From: Conidiobolus incongruus B7586
Lineage: Eukaryota > Entomophthoromycota > Entomophthoromycetes > Entomophthorales > Conidiobolaceae
Assembly: GCA_000697335.1 (NCBI GenBank)
Contig: JNEM01014187.1
Coordinates: 1 to 33,531 of the forward strand
Length of the DNA stretch: 33,531 nucleotides
Reading direction: 5' to 3'
Shown: positions 11,372 to 22,282 of the stretch, piece by piece
Numbering within the stretch: position 1 is the stretch's first letter
Layout of the letters: each line of letters starts with the position of its first letter
Translations under genes and position numbers: made by a program
Notes under the pieces: generated by a model
Databases searched by the model: none
What the model was told of the DNA's origin: nothing
What the model saw: only the letters and a program-made list of their open reading frames with translations

Positions 11372-14300
11372 ATGGAAATTAAAGATAATTTAATAGAATT
11401 AATAAATCAAATTAATTCTAATCATTTACCTATCGATAGTTCTGATATAGTAATTACTTTGAATCTTTCAAATATTATTAGATATTAACAAATATAAATA
11501 GGATTTTTCACCATGTTTACCAATTATTATCAATCAATTTCCATCCATTTGTAAACCTCCAAACGGTTTGTCAGATGTTAACTATGATAAAAATCATATT
11601 GAAATGATTGGGTGGAATATGAATTTTTCTATTGTAATATAATATTATATATTAATCAGTTGCTGGGACTCTTATTGATTTATTACTATTTAGTATATCT
11701 TTATTTATCAAATAAATCAAATTGATTTTGATGAGTTGTTAAATGAAAGTGAATCTAATGTTAATCTAGATGAATTGACTACTAATTGGGAGGTAATATT
11801 AAAAAAAATATAATTTTTATACAAGTATTAAATATACAATATTGTTTAGAAATTAACTAATATTGAGTCCTACGTTACCGAACATAAATATACTGAGCTT
11901 ATCAAGTATATTTAACCTATAACATTTATATTAATAATATTTTAATATTCATATATTTAGATCTCTGATTGATACCATTAATTTGATTCCCAATGGCACA
12001 CCTAGCTGTGTAATTGACCAAAATCCATCCATACTACAATATTTGGAGCGTTTGAAAAATATCATGAACTCAAATGAGAATTCAAAGTTATTTGGTTTTT
12101 TGTTAAGTGTAATTTACTTAAATCTTAATATGGCCTCCTCTAAATTCACTCTGGAGCATTTTATCACATTGTTAAATTTAATACAAGTCAACTCTACCAT
12201 AATAACCATATTTTTATGCAATATCATATCGGAATGGACATATTTTATTAAAATAATGGTTCAATATGGTATCGACTCGGGCTTCAATCCTCAGTTAACT
12301 CAGTATGCGGTCAAAGTTTTAATGATTTGTCTGAAATTACAGCCTCATAGAAAAATGGAGTTTTTAAGATTAATTAAAAGCACACCGTTTATGGCTGATG
12401 AAGTGTTACGTATTAATCATGATAATCCAAATCAACAAGCTGACTTTTGGAATGCTTTGTCTATTGATCCTCAAAGTGTAATTAACAGTATCAGTCCTGC
12501 GAATAATATACCACCTAATCCAAGTGGTTGGAAATTATCATTTTGGGAGAATTTGGCACCTACAGCAAGTGGCAACTCATCTATCAATTTGATGAAAATT
12601 GATAGTTTACTAAGATGTACCTTAGCCTATCAAAAACATGTGGGCGGTCTCTTTACAGAGCCATTCAATGTACACACCAAAGTCCTCGCAAATATTTATA
12701 AAGTTTTGGTACCTTCACCATACCCTGAACGGGTCTATTGTTCAACATTGGCCTTCCTGTTAGTTAATTTAAATTATCGATTCCCCCAGCAGATCCAATT
12801 TGTGAAGCATTTATTAGAAAAATTCTGGCAAATTTTCCCCTATGGAATATCATATTTATTGGGAATGATTTTCAGATTACCCGATAGTTTCGAGCAACTT
12901 CAACAGGATTTAAATAGTTGGATTGGTGTTGATTATCCTCTAAGTAATTATATTTATTCATTTCATTCAAAAAATATCTAACATAAATCCAAATTTCAGA
13001 TAATATGGATCCACAACAATTGAACATGATCAAAGAATACTTCTCAAGTGAAGGTATATATCCTAAAAAGGCAAAAGATATCCTCCTTAATCTTCCATAT
13101 CCTAATTACACGCCACGGGATGATAAGCTTCTTTTATTTGGGACTCCTACCGATTATTGTTTAGAATCTATGATCTTATTATTTGTCAATTGTAAAGAAT
13201 GGCTCAATTGCGATCAATGGATTTTGAATATGATTATCTCTATTAAAAAATATCCAATCCTACCCCATTGCTTTAGACTATTGGATGTGTATATTCAAAG
13301 GTAATATGAATTATTATAATCTACTTTATTGATTTATTTACTAATACTTTAATTAATAGAACTGTAAATAAGCTATCACCAAAAATACCCGAAATGAGCC
13401 TCAAATTACATTTATCGGATTGCTCCCCTCATAAACCCATCTTACCCAAGCACATCTTATTCAGTTACTATTATATCAAGTACTATCATTGTTTAGTTCC
13501 CGAAATAAGTCATATTAATCCAGACATTTCAGAGCGTAAGTTTAATTTTCACATTTGAATATATCATAAATATTAATTTTTTAATTCTAGTATGCTATTC
13601 TCACCAAATATTGGACAAAGTGCCTCTAACTGAAATTTGCAAGCTATTCCAATCTCAGTCTAAATTCGAATTAGAACCGTATTATTTGAACTTTAAAGGA
13701 TTGCTAGTGCAATTCTTTAAATATATTATTTATAGCCAAAATTTATTTAATCGTAATTTTGAATTGAATAGGTAAATTGATAAAAAATTATACTTTTTCA
13801 TGACAAATCAAAATTAATTTGAATTTTTAGCTATCGATATCCCATTGGAGCATATCCAATTGAAACTGAAGTATTATCCCAATCAAAATCAACGTATCCC
13901 AGTTTGATAGTTCAAGATCTACTAAAAAACACTGAGAGTTCTCTGGCACTATACAACTTCTTACTAACTACTAACCATTCTAAATTATTTCAATATGGTA
14001 AGAGTGTAGTCGAATTTGGAATTAAACACTGTTTAAGTGATTCAAATTCCACTCCTGATCTCGAATACAAATTTGTTAAAGTTTGGAAACGACTCCATTC
14101 AAAAATTCCCAATCTGGTCTGGACTTACACGTTACAAGGATGCTCACTTGTTCAATTGGAAAATACGCATCAATTGCATCATTTGCTATCCTTAGATAGC
14201 TTAATGTCGGATGTGATGATGGCATTTCGGTTACCTAGTAAAATTTATCAAAGTCGATATCTCATTCAAATTCCCATTACTGTAAGTTAATTCAAACGAT

Positions 14301-15863
14301 TACTAGATCATTTTACTAATATAATTTATAGATGGCACTCTGTAGTTTGTTAGGATGGAAAGAAAGATTATTGTATTGCTACTTGGTCAAACCTGTTGAG
14401 TTTAGGGTAATAATATTATATATTGAAATTTTGGTCGATAATATTAACTCTTAATTTTAGAATGCAATGGGATTTGATGGATTCAGCGCTACAATTGTTT
14501 CAGAGTATACCTGGCTACTTCAAACTTTAATTGAGTTGATGAATCCTAAAAATTATCCTAATTTGTCAAGTAATAGGCTTTTTAAACATATTATTTATAA
14601 TAGTAGCTCATCAACATTATAGATGACTTTGAATTAATCAAAGCCGAATTAATGAAAGCATGCGATACACTTTTATTAGAGAGCAGTAATTTGGTCAAAT
14701 CTTTGTTACATCAAACTTTTGAAATTGAAATGATTCCTCACGTTTTGAACCATTTGCCTTCAGCAAAAGCTGCAGTTAAAGAAAAAGACTTTGCATTCAG
14801 TATGCTGCAAAATTTAATGCTTGGCTCGGAATGTCAACAATGGTTTAGTATTTGTTTGACGGGTTATATTGTTAATATGGTTGATTCGGATAAAAAGTGA
14901 GATTTCAGCTTTTCAATGTAATATATTATATATACTAACTTAATACCGGCTTTATTTAGGAAGCAAATTTGTAATGATAAATTTATAGAAAAGATTAAAA
15001 AGGTAGCAAAACAATACTTCGACAAATATCCATTGCATAACTCGACCCTCAAACAATATATCAGTCCTAACCAAGTTAAATCTGCATTGTTACTCATTGG
15101 CAAGAATTATCCTCCTTGTGACCTTGACATGAATACTTTGATTAATACTCTACCCTTTGACAGCTCAATTGTCGAAACTCCCAAGTTGGCCAATGCCAAT
15201 CAATCTGTCGATTTCGATTTTAGATTCCAGTATTTTTACAACAATCTGAAATTAACATTGGTAAGCACTCCATCCACCGTATCTCCAAATAGGTCTGCTA
15301 GGCCCACGACACCTCCTAATACTTATCATCCACCTCCGAATCGCGGAGGAGGTGACTTTCCCAATGATGATCACCACTTCACTAAGAGAGGCCCCTCCAT
15401 TAATGATTATGACTCTCAACCCGGCAATAAGGGCCCCAATACAACGTATAAGAAATTCAAACGGGATGGTCCCGACACTGGAACTTATAGGCCCTCCTCA
15501 TCTGCCAACTATACCAAACCACCACGCATTGGAACCTCCAATATTTCGAACCAAGCTGGCAGCAAATCACCTAGCAACATGACATCCAATATTCGACCCA
15601 ACACATCGCAATACCACAATCAGCATCCCCAACCCCAGCCATTCAGAGAAGGCGGAGGAAGTAACAGATTCCCACCTGGTGGCAATCGTCCACCACCTAG
15701 TCGTAAATCTGGCAGCTATCCTAGCGGTAATCGCGAGCCGGAAGATCGATTCGGACACTCCAGTTCTCGCGGCAGAGGCAAGAACTTTATGAAGGGACCT
15801 GGAAGTGGTCGCGGCAAATCGATGGGAGGTGGAGGTAATCGAAGAGGATCTAATATCGAATAA
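11372..15863 (+). CDS. Integrator complex subunit 2-like protein with Pro/Gly/Arg-rich tail
   Basis: Thirteen exons join without a frame break: 11372-11449, 11502-11633, 11694-11792, 11850-11905, 11961-12943, 13000-13300, 13360-13535, 13591-13771, 13831-14281, 14332-14406, 14461-14569, 14623-14896 and 14960-15863 (TAA). The product is 1272 residues; human INTS2 is about 1200. It is helical and HEAT-like, without catalytic motifs. I match it to INTS2 from remembered family sequence in four blocks. They are an IFLCNI..V..LMICLKLQP block; a block ending FRLLDVYIQR near residue 549 (human LPLIDVYINS); LSLDSLMSDVMMAFRLP near 790-815 (human QNDLMIDPLIVLRCD); and LVKSLLHQTFEIEMIPHVLN near 905-925 (human CLLHQMYIADP). 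INTS2 is a scaffold of Integrator, the nuclear complex that cleaves nascent RNA polymerase II transcripts and processes snRNA 3' ends. From about residue 1075 the tail is rich in Pro, Asn, Gly and Arg with RGG-like steps, which human INTS2 lacks. The start and exon 3 are the least certain parts. Confidence 0.72.
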
Positions 15864-16212
15864 TTCTAATTCGAAAATTGATAATTGCTACATTATTGAT
15901 AATAAATTGGCATATATAGTATAATTTTTCTAGTTTAATTGAATTGATTATAAAATTAAAATTTCAAGAATATTTAAAACTTGATTATAGATTTACATGA
16001 TAAGATTAACTGCTTATGTATCAATATATATTCCATTATATCATTTTGAATTAAATTTTGGAATAATTATTACCTAGTATCATTTTCAAACTCATTATCA
16101 ATTGAATAATATTCACGATTACTTTAATGTTAATAATCAAAAATAAATATAAACTACATTTAAATACTAATGTATTATACTAATAAAATTAACAGTATTA
16201 GTTAATCAATAT
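15864..16212. other. spacer between two convergent genes
   Basis: The INTS2-like gene (+) and a secreted-protein paralogue (-) converge here. The DNA is AT-rich and presumably contains both 3' untranslated regions. Nothing else was seen. Confidence 0.5.
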
Positions 16213-16537
16213 TTAGTTCTTGGGAATTGTGACCATATCCAAAAAATCACTAACTAAACCTCCGTGATGGATGTCCTGTCTCCTCAACTGTTCGGGCTTA
16301 AGACCAACCAACAGAGCATTCTCGCCATTTTTATTTGGCGACAATTGTAATTGAGTTAAATCCAATCCTAATAGTCCTTTCACCACATTATTCAAATTTT
16401 CAGCTGTCTGGTCGATCTGACTGCGAGTGTCTGCATTTACTAATCCCAGTAATGGGCCGTCCTGCTGACCTACTTGCACGCCGAGATTGAGAGCTTGGAT
16501 AGAGATAATGGAAGTAGCTAAAGCTAAAAATTTTCAT
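16213..16537 (-). pseudogene. small secreted-protein paralogue, frame broken after the start codon
   Basis: On the minus strand this is a clear paralogue of the gene at 20309-20635. Shared blocks are VQVGQQ-GPLLGLV, DTRSQ, VKGLLG-DL-QLQ and the C-terminus VTIP-N. The body reads without a stop to TAG at 16213-16215, and the frame continues upstream through a hydrophobic signal-peptide-like stretch (FLALATSIISIQALNLG). The only ATG in the right place (16537-16535) is one base out of register, through an extra A in the run after ATG. The 325-bp length is one more than a multiple of three. A TATAAATA box lies about 70 nt upstream on the same strand, as in the other copy. Either this copy cannot make the preprotein, or one base is wrong. 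No cysteines and no known domain; function unknown. Confidence 0.6.
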
Positions 16538-16603
16538 ATTCGTGAAAATGTTAATAAAGTATTAAATGAATGATTGATACTTTTCTATCATTTGGTTAAT
16601 GTA

Positions 16604-16611
16604 TATTTATA
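16604..16611 (-). promoter_or_regulatory. TATA box of the minus-strand secreted-protein paralogue
   Basis: TATAAATA on the minus strand, 66 nt before the ATG. The same octamer precedes the plus-strand paralogue. Confidence 0.45.
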
Positions 16612-16619
16612 TTCAAAGT

Positions 16620-17714
16620 TCTTTAATGTTATGACATTTATTAGAGCCATATAGTTTCAGTTAGCAATTCACTTATATAAATTTTTTGGAGGTTAAATCT
16701 GAATTTTTACATTATTAACCACTTGGTTAAGTTATGCAATAATAGGTAATATAAACTTGAAATTAAAAAACAAAGTATAGATTACCAAAGAAAAAGTTTT
16801 ATTAGAATATAGTGATAATATTAATATAAAAATTAAAATATTTTTAATTGAATTTAATATAAGAAAAAACTAATATTGAAATTTAATAATTATAAATATT
16901 TCCATTTGTTATTAAAATAACCATTTAAAAAATTGAATCTATTTTAATATTGTTCATTTGTGTAAGTAAAAATGATTGAATTAGGAATGACTTTTTATTA
17001 AGGGTTGGAAATTAATATATAATCCCAATTTTTAAGTTATTGGTATTTTGAATTTTATATAATATTCTAATAATATAAATTCAAATATATGCACATGGTT
17101 GAATGATTAACATAAATTTGGATTAAATATTTCAGAAGTATAACTTAGGTTGAACCGATATAATGATATTTTTATAAAAACAATCTACTTATAAGATTCG
17201 GAGTAATTATTACCTTAAAATTTAATCATTATTTATTAACCTGCGTAATTTTTAATATTAATGAAATTTTGAAAATAAAACTACTGAATCAATAATATAT
17301 TTTTAAAATAATAATGATAGTGATAATAGTGATAATCAATTAAAACAAAAAACCACTTGTAGTGATTTGCTTTATTAGATATGTTCCATTTTTATTATTA
17401 ATTTTAAATCAAAATTATCGAAATAAGTTAACTTTGTTTCAGAAATAGATAAGAAATTCTTAATAATATTTTTTTTCTATCTTTTTTAAATTAAAACCAA
17501 TTTAAAATTAAATTTGTTTAATTTTCATTTGATTAATTTTAAATTTGAAAATTTTATGCTATATAAAAAATATTCGGTAATTAATATTAAATTCAATTAT
17601 CACTCTCTTTTTTTTTTGTTTTTTTAATTTAAAAATTCTCATACAAAAAATTTTTTATTATAATTTTAACAAATTAATAATACCAATCATATTAATAATA
17701 TTTAAATAAGAATT
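16620..17714. other. AT-rich spacer upstream of the ANKRD13-like gene
   Basis: No coding frame was seen. A T-rich tract near 17607-17626 (nine T, then GT, then seven T and more) lies about 90-110 nt before the ANKRD13-like start and could be a promoter poly(dT) element. That role is inference. Confidence 0.45.
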
Positions 17715-19690
17715 ATGACTTATAGTTTTAATAACATCGGTATTAAAGTGACTGACGAACTCGCTTTACACAAGTTAGTATTCTTAAACTTACACCAAGA
17801 TTTGGAAATTCTACTTCAAAACTATTTCGAGCCTAACCCTCCGTATCCCAATATTGATGTACTCGACCATAGAGGATGCACAGCTCTCCATATTGCAGTT
17901 ATGAAGGGGCATGTAGAATGTGTGAAAATTCTCATTAAGGCTGGAGCTAGTTGTATTATTAAGAATCAGGAAGGTTGGACACTCACCAACGAGGCTACTA
18001 GTTTGGGCAATAGGGAGATATTGGAACTTGTGGTAATATAAAATATTCTTTTATTTTATTTATACACATTTATATTTATTTAAAATATTGAAATATTATT
18101 TAGTTGAGAAAGAAGACTGAGCAGATGAAAGTTTTAATGGAGTCCAAATCGCCAACGAAACATTTAAATTTAAAAGGAGTAATTCTTAATATAAACTTTT
18201 TCTTTATTAAAATTATTTAATAATTGAAATAGGATGTGAAAGATTTTTACCTTGAAATTAATTGGGGAATACAAACTTGGAGTAAATACTTGAAATATTT
18301 ATAAATATATTTTATTAACATTGTTTTAGTTCCTTTAATTTCTAATTTTTGTCCAAGTGACCAATATAAAATTTACAAGAAGGTAAGTAAATATTATATT
18401 AAAGTTATTTATTCATAATTTATTAACTGATTTTTAGAATGGATGGTTTAGGATCGATACTACCTTAGGTAATAATAAATACATTATAATGTAATATAAT
18501 AATTATTAAAATCAAATGTTAGCGGGTTTTGAAAATATGAAATGGAAACGGGGTAATATTAGCTACATTTTTAAAATATCGGACGGTTCAGGTAACTTTC
18601 ATCATTATTAATCATTAATTCATTCTAATTAGCTAATATTAGAACCTATGATTGTGGCTATTGACCATGATAAACGAATCTATCAAAAGATACAATACAC
18701 TGAAGAGAATGGAAGTGACGATAAGAAGAATAGCGAAATGGATCCAGCGATGTTGAATGCTCAGATGAATTCATTGCTCAATAGTGCGTTTACATATACT
18801 AACGTGCGTACCAGTCACATCAAGTTCGAGAGAGAGACGAGTGGATTCTGGCCATTTGGATCCAAGCCCAAGGTTGAGAAGATTGGCGATTACAATTGTG
18901 AGGTTTGGAAGATGGATAATATCAATATCAAGAGTAGGACTAGATCAGAACATCTTAAAGTTAATCCTAATGCTAAAATTACAGAGGTAATTTAAATATA
19001 TAATTTATATTCCCATTGATTGATTTATTTGTTTAGGAACCTGAAACCGAGGTTGTATCATCTGACCAATCCCAAGTAACCCTAGTGAATTCCAACCCAC
19101 CGAAGGAGGAAGACTTTGACAAACTCGGTGAACAACTCCAAAGTGAGCTGGAAGAGCTTCAAAAGTTCTGTCCCAGTCTACCTCCCCCACCTCCATCATC
19201 AGTGACTTTAGAACAATACTTTGATACCAACTCTACAAATCACATCCATTTAGGTCGCCCTATCGTCAAAAAAGAATGGGGGCACTCTATGAAAGCAACG
19301 GTGTGGATGGCCAAAACCCAAGAAAGCTTCTCAAGTAGCAACGATCCTCAACTTCCGACGGGCGATCCCAAAGAGCCCACCTTTCCCCTTAACATTGATC
19401 ACATTATGCCATTCCTGGAAATTGCCAGTCTCAGCAGTAATCAACTGGTAGACAAATTGCGCAACTTCCTCATGTTCAGTTTGCCTCCTGGCTTTCCCAT
19501 CCAGCTTCAGATTCCCATTGTCCCGATGATTTCAGTCAAGATTGGATTCACGGGTTACAGGAAATGGACTGACAAGCTCGACGAGGAATTGGGTCCCAAT
19601 TGGTTTGACATTCCCAAAGGCTACGATGAAGGTATCGTTCTGGAGAATTTGAGTGTAGGCGGATCAGAGTCATCTAGTCAATGCTATTAG
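17715..19690 (+). CDS. ANKRD13-type ankyrin-repeat / GPCR-chaperone domain protein
   Basis: Eight exons join in frame: 17715-18032, 18104-18178, 18233-18281, 18330-18382, 18438-18468, 18523-18591, 18643-18986 and 19037-19690 (TAG). The introns are 48-71 nt. The 530-residue product is close to animal ANKRD13 proteins (about 520-600 aa). Ankyrin repeats sit near residues 45-105, with the signature GCTALHIAVMKGHVECVKIL. From about residue 134 comes the family's GPCR-chaperone domain, visible as FYLEINWGIQTW..LISNFCPSDQYKIYK. Next are the DTTLAGF..MKWKRGN block, IDHDKRI, the GFWPFGSKP segment, and the closing PVVP/IPIVPMISVKIGF and FDIPKGY motifs. Animal members bind ubiquitinated membrane receptors through C-terminal UIMs or assist receptor folding at the ER. 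No UIM is seen here; the chain ends soon after FDIPKGY in a Ser-rich tail, so it is more like UIM-less ANKRD13C. Family assignment is strong; the cargo is unknown. Confidence 0.9.
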
Positions 19691-20219
19691 ACTTTTTTTT
19701 AGTTTTATATATTGTTTTTATTTTGTACTTTTTAATAAAATATTATATTTGATTAACAAATATTAATTATTATAATAAATTGATGGAAAATTTAAATAAT
19801 ATTTTAGATATTATCATTTTAAAATGATTATACCTTACATTTTTTTTCAGTTTAATAAGTATTGAATGAAATATATATATATAAACCTCAATAATGCCTT
19901 GAATTTTTTATAACATTAACGTTAATACAGTTTAATTACAATATTTCAGATATTACTTGATCAAGTAATTAATCCACGGTTGAGAGGTTATTTCTTTAAG
20001 ACTAAATTAATTTAACATTAATGAACAGAGTAATGCAACTAATACATTAAAGTTAGATGAAATTAGCGAGATCCTTATAAACCGACCTATTTAACAACTC
20101 CAACACGAGTATTATATGTACCCGTAAAAAATTTATTAAGTTATTGAATTTCCACCAATTTGTTAAATTATTTAAATTTTATTGTATTAACATGGATTAT
20201 ATCATGTATTGACCATTGG
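19691..20219. other. AT-rich spacer downstream of the ANKRD13-like gene
   Basis: The first 60 bases contain T-rich then AATAAA-like sequence (19733-19740), suitable for 3' end formation of the ANKRD13-like transcript. The remainder shows no gene. Confidence 0.5.
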
Positions 20220-20227
20220 TATAAATA
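20213..20227 (+). promoter_or_regulatory. inverted CCAAT and TATA box of the secreted-protein gene
   Basis: ATTGG (20215-20219, CCAAT on the other strand) directly abuts TATAAATA (20220-20227). The TATA octamer is 82 nt before the ATG and is shared with the minus-strand paralogue. Confidence 0.5.
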
Positions 20228-20308
20228 TGACAGCATTCTAAATGTTGGAAATTAAAATCATTGTATACTTAATTAATATCTGTTTTACTTAATATCCCTT
20301 ATATAATC

Positions 20309-20635
20309 ATGAAATTTTTAATTACTTTAGTTGCTTCGGTTATTGCTATTAATGGTCTTAGTATCGATGTCCAAGTCGGCCAACAAGGTGGTCCACTTTT
20401 GGGATTAGTTGACTCGGACACTCGCAGTCAGCTTGATCACACCGCTGGCAAATTGACTAACACTGTCAAAGGATTATTAGGTGTAGACTTGGCTCAATTG
20501 CAAGTACTTCCAAACCGAAATAATGAGAATGCAGTCTTAGCATATCTTAAGTCCGAGCAACTTCAAAGGGAGGGAAATGAAAAATCTGGAATAGTCAATG
20601 ATGTATTGGATGTTGTCACCATTCCTAATAATTAA
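20309..20635 (+). CDS. small secreted protein, family unknown
   Basis: A single-exon 108-residue protein. Residues 1-17 form a classic signal peptide: Lys2, a hydrophobic core of Leu, Val, Ala and Ile, and small residues before Ser18. The mature part, about 90 residues, has no cysteine, no Trp and no obvious domain. It is mildly amphipathic, with repeated Leu and Val spacing (VKGLLGVDLAQLQVL). A paralogue at 16213-16537 lies on the opposite strand on the other side of the ANKRD13-like gene. The two agree best in the first half of the mature part and at the C-terminus. A TATA box lies 82 nt upstream. I would expect secretion or wall or vacuole delivery; the function cannot be told. Confidence 0.75.
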   Translation: MKFLITLVASVIAINGLSIDVQVGQQGGPLLGLVDSDTRSQLDHTAGKLTNTVKGLLGVDLAQLQVLPNRNNENAVLAYLKSEQLQREGNEKSGIVNDVLDVVTIPNN

Positions 20636-21809
20636 ATATTATTATTAATGTATTAATAAATAATTTTTTAAAAAAAATAATATAATAAAATATAATTTTA
20701 ATTATTTTAAATTTATATTAGAATTTTATTTTTGTAAAAATAATTGATAGAATTAATTAAAAAAATTTTTTTAATCAAATAATTGATTCTAATTTCAAGT
20801 TTTTAGTTAGTTGATATCAATTATTCAATTTTAGTAGTTCTTTTGAATGATTATTATTCTTTGAAAAATTATTCGCAATATAATATTAAGTAAAAATAAT
20901 TAATTAATTCAACTTGATTTAATTTGTTTTCAAAATTTTAATACATATAATTAAATTGAAATATTTGTCATTAGTTGATCAAATATCAATTATACAGTAA
21001 TATATATTGAGATTTTTGTTTTTTTTTAATAAATTATATATTTAATATTAAGATTTAATCTATATTAAACAAACCTTAAAAAACATAATAATAATAATAA
21101 TCTGTAATGATCTAGGAGTTTTCAAACGATAGACAATATCTCAAATATTGATTTTAATTATATGATAGATCTCAACGTCCCGATTATTATTCAATATAAT
21201 GTAATAATAATTCAGGCTATTTAAGTCGGACTTGATTATAAATATAAACCTTTTTTCAAAAGAAAAATATATGTACTTTTAATATAATTTTAATACTACT
21301 ATCTGAAAATTAACATTATTATCAAATCAAATCCTGAATGATTTCATCTCACCAATTCAATTCTAAAATCACCTTTCCACAGAAATGGGACCTAATGTCT
21401 AAAAAACTAAGCGCAGTACCAATTCATGTGAATTAAAAAGAAGCTTCTCTTTAATTCATCGTAATAGCGGTATTTTATAAACCAAAAAAGTCATTTGAAT
21501 TTTTTCAAAGATCAAGAAAAATTTTTAAAAATTTTATTTTGACTGATTTGAACTAATCTATTGAATTACTTAATTGGGAAATATATTATTGAAATTTGTT
21601 TAATATATTAAAAAATAAAAGATGATATTGTATATTTCTTTTGAATATAATGATATTTAATATTAGATAATATTGGATATTTTTTGTACCTATTTTATGT
21701 TAAATATTCTAATAAACATAAAGAGCAACTTAATAATATTTAACTTGAAAAATTCATAATGATTGATATACATTCGATTATATTCAATCATATTATAATA
21801 TTAATCTAG
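20636..21809. other. AT-rich spacer with a near-perfect palindrome
   Basis: AT-rich with no supported gene. The part from about 21100 to 21480 is somewhat richer in G+C and holds the palindrome listed separately. Short frames there do not extend or join. Confidence 0.45.
21429..21458. repeat. 30-bp near-perfect palindrome with heat-shock-like core
   Basis: Fourteen of fifteen base pairs match across the dyad. The centre is AGAAGCTTCT, which also fits the nGAAnnTTCn heat-shock element unit. The left flank overlaps a second small inverted repeat, AATTCATGTGAATT (21421-21434), so AATTCA/TGAATT occurs three times within 40 bases. It is 1.75 kb before the Hsp70 start, far for a promoter element. 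Confidence 0.5.
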
Positions 21810-21811
21810 TA

Positions 21812-22075
21812 TATTGTGGTTGACCAGGTAATAACCCACACTACCAACTTCATTTCGTCATCTATTACTTTACGGAGATATAATCTCGGAATAACTGTCA
21901 CATTAATTCAATTTCTCATTTTTCTGAAGACCTAATACGCTTCTTTACACTACCTACCGCCGACGAATGGTATATAAAATAATGATTGTCAGGATACATT
22001 TTGATTATCACCTCCGGTCTTCTGTGAAGCCCATTAAACCCTAATAAAACGCCTTAACCCAAAATACAAACAAAC
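21812..22075 (-). pseudogene. possible decayed gene block, product unknown
   Basis: A local island of higher G+C in AT-rich DNA. On the minus strand, one frame gives PEVIIKMYPDNHYFIYHSSA followed by VGSVKKRIRSSEK and a stop near 21928. A second, shifted frame further along gives VTVIPRLYLRKVIDDEMKLV and ends near 21812. Both have normal coding composition, unlike chance frames in this genome. They appear to be neighbouring pieces of one decayed gene. No family is recognised. A non-coding RNA is an alternative explanation of the composition. Confidence 0.3.
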
Positions 22076-22242
22076 CACAAGAAATCCAATCTCTTAACTA
22101 TCAGCTACGTTCTACTAGCAATCGGTAGAAATACAATATATATATATTAAAAATATCAAAATGATTTCATTTAGATTAAGTTTAAAAAGATTATTTTATT
22201 ACTATGACAGAAAAAGAAAACTAATTATATAATTATAGATAG

Positions 22243-22246
<4 letters not shown>

Positions 22247-22278
<32 letters not shown>
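22247..22278. repeat. (AT)16 microsatellite
   Basis: A pure run of 16 AT dinucleotides, the longest in the window. Length is probably unstable both biologically and in assembly. Confidence 0.9.

Positions 22279-22282
<4 letters not shown>

Noticed and set aside
11634-11659. A 26-nt intron in the INTS2-like gene (GTAATA to ATCAG)
   Set aside because: Too short compared with every other intron here, and its use breaks frame; the 60-nt version ending at 11693 keeps the frame and matches the usual size.
11342-12734. ACCCTGAACGGG occurs both at about 11342 and at about 12722
   Set aside because: The second copy is coding within the INTS2-like gene; two copies alone do not make a repeat family and no flanking similarity exists.
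12944-13005. A gene end at 12981 and a new gene starting at 13005
   Set aside because: A 56-nt GTAATT...TTTCAG intron (12944-12999) joins the two frames exactly, and both sides match successive parts of INTS2.
15352-15758. Overlapping 76- and 63-residue frames in the 3' exon of the INTS2-like gene
   Set aside because: They arise from the GC-rich low-complexity tail in other frames and strands.
18784-19199. Extra frames within the ANKRD13-like exons 7 and 8
   Set aside because: The ANKRD13 reading covers these bases with conserved family motifs.
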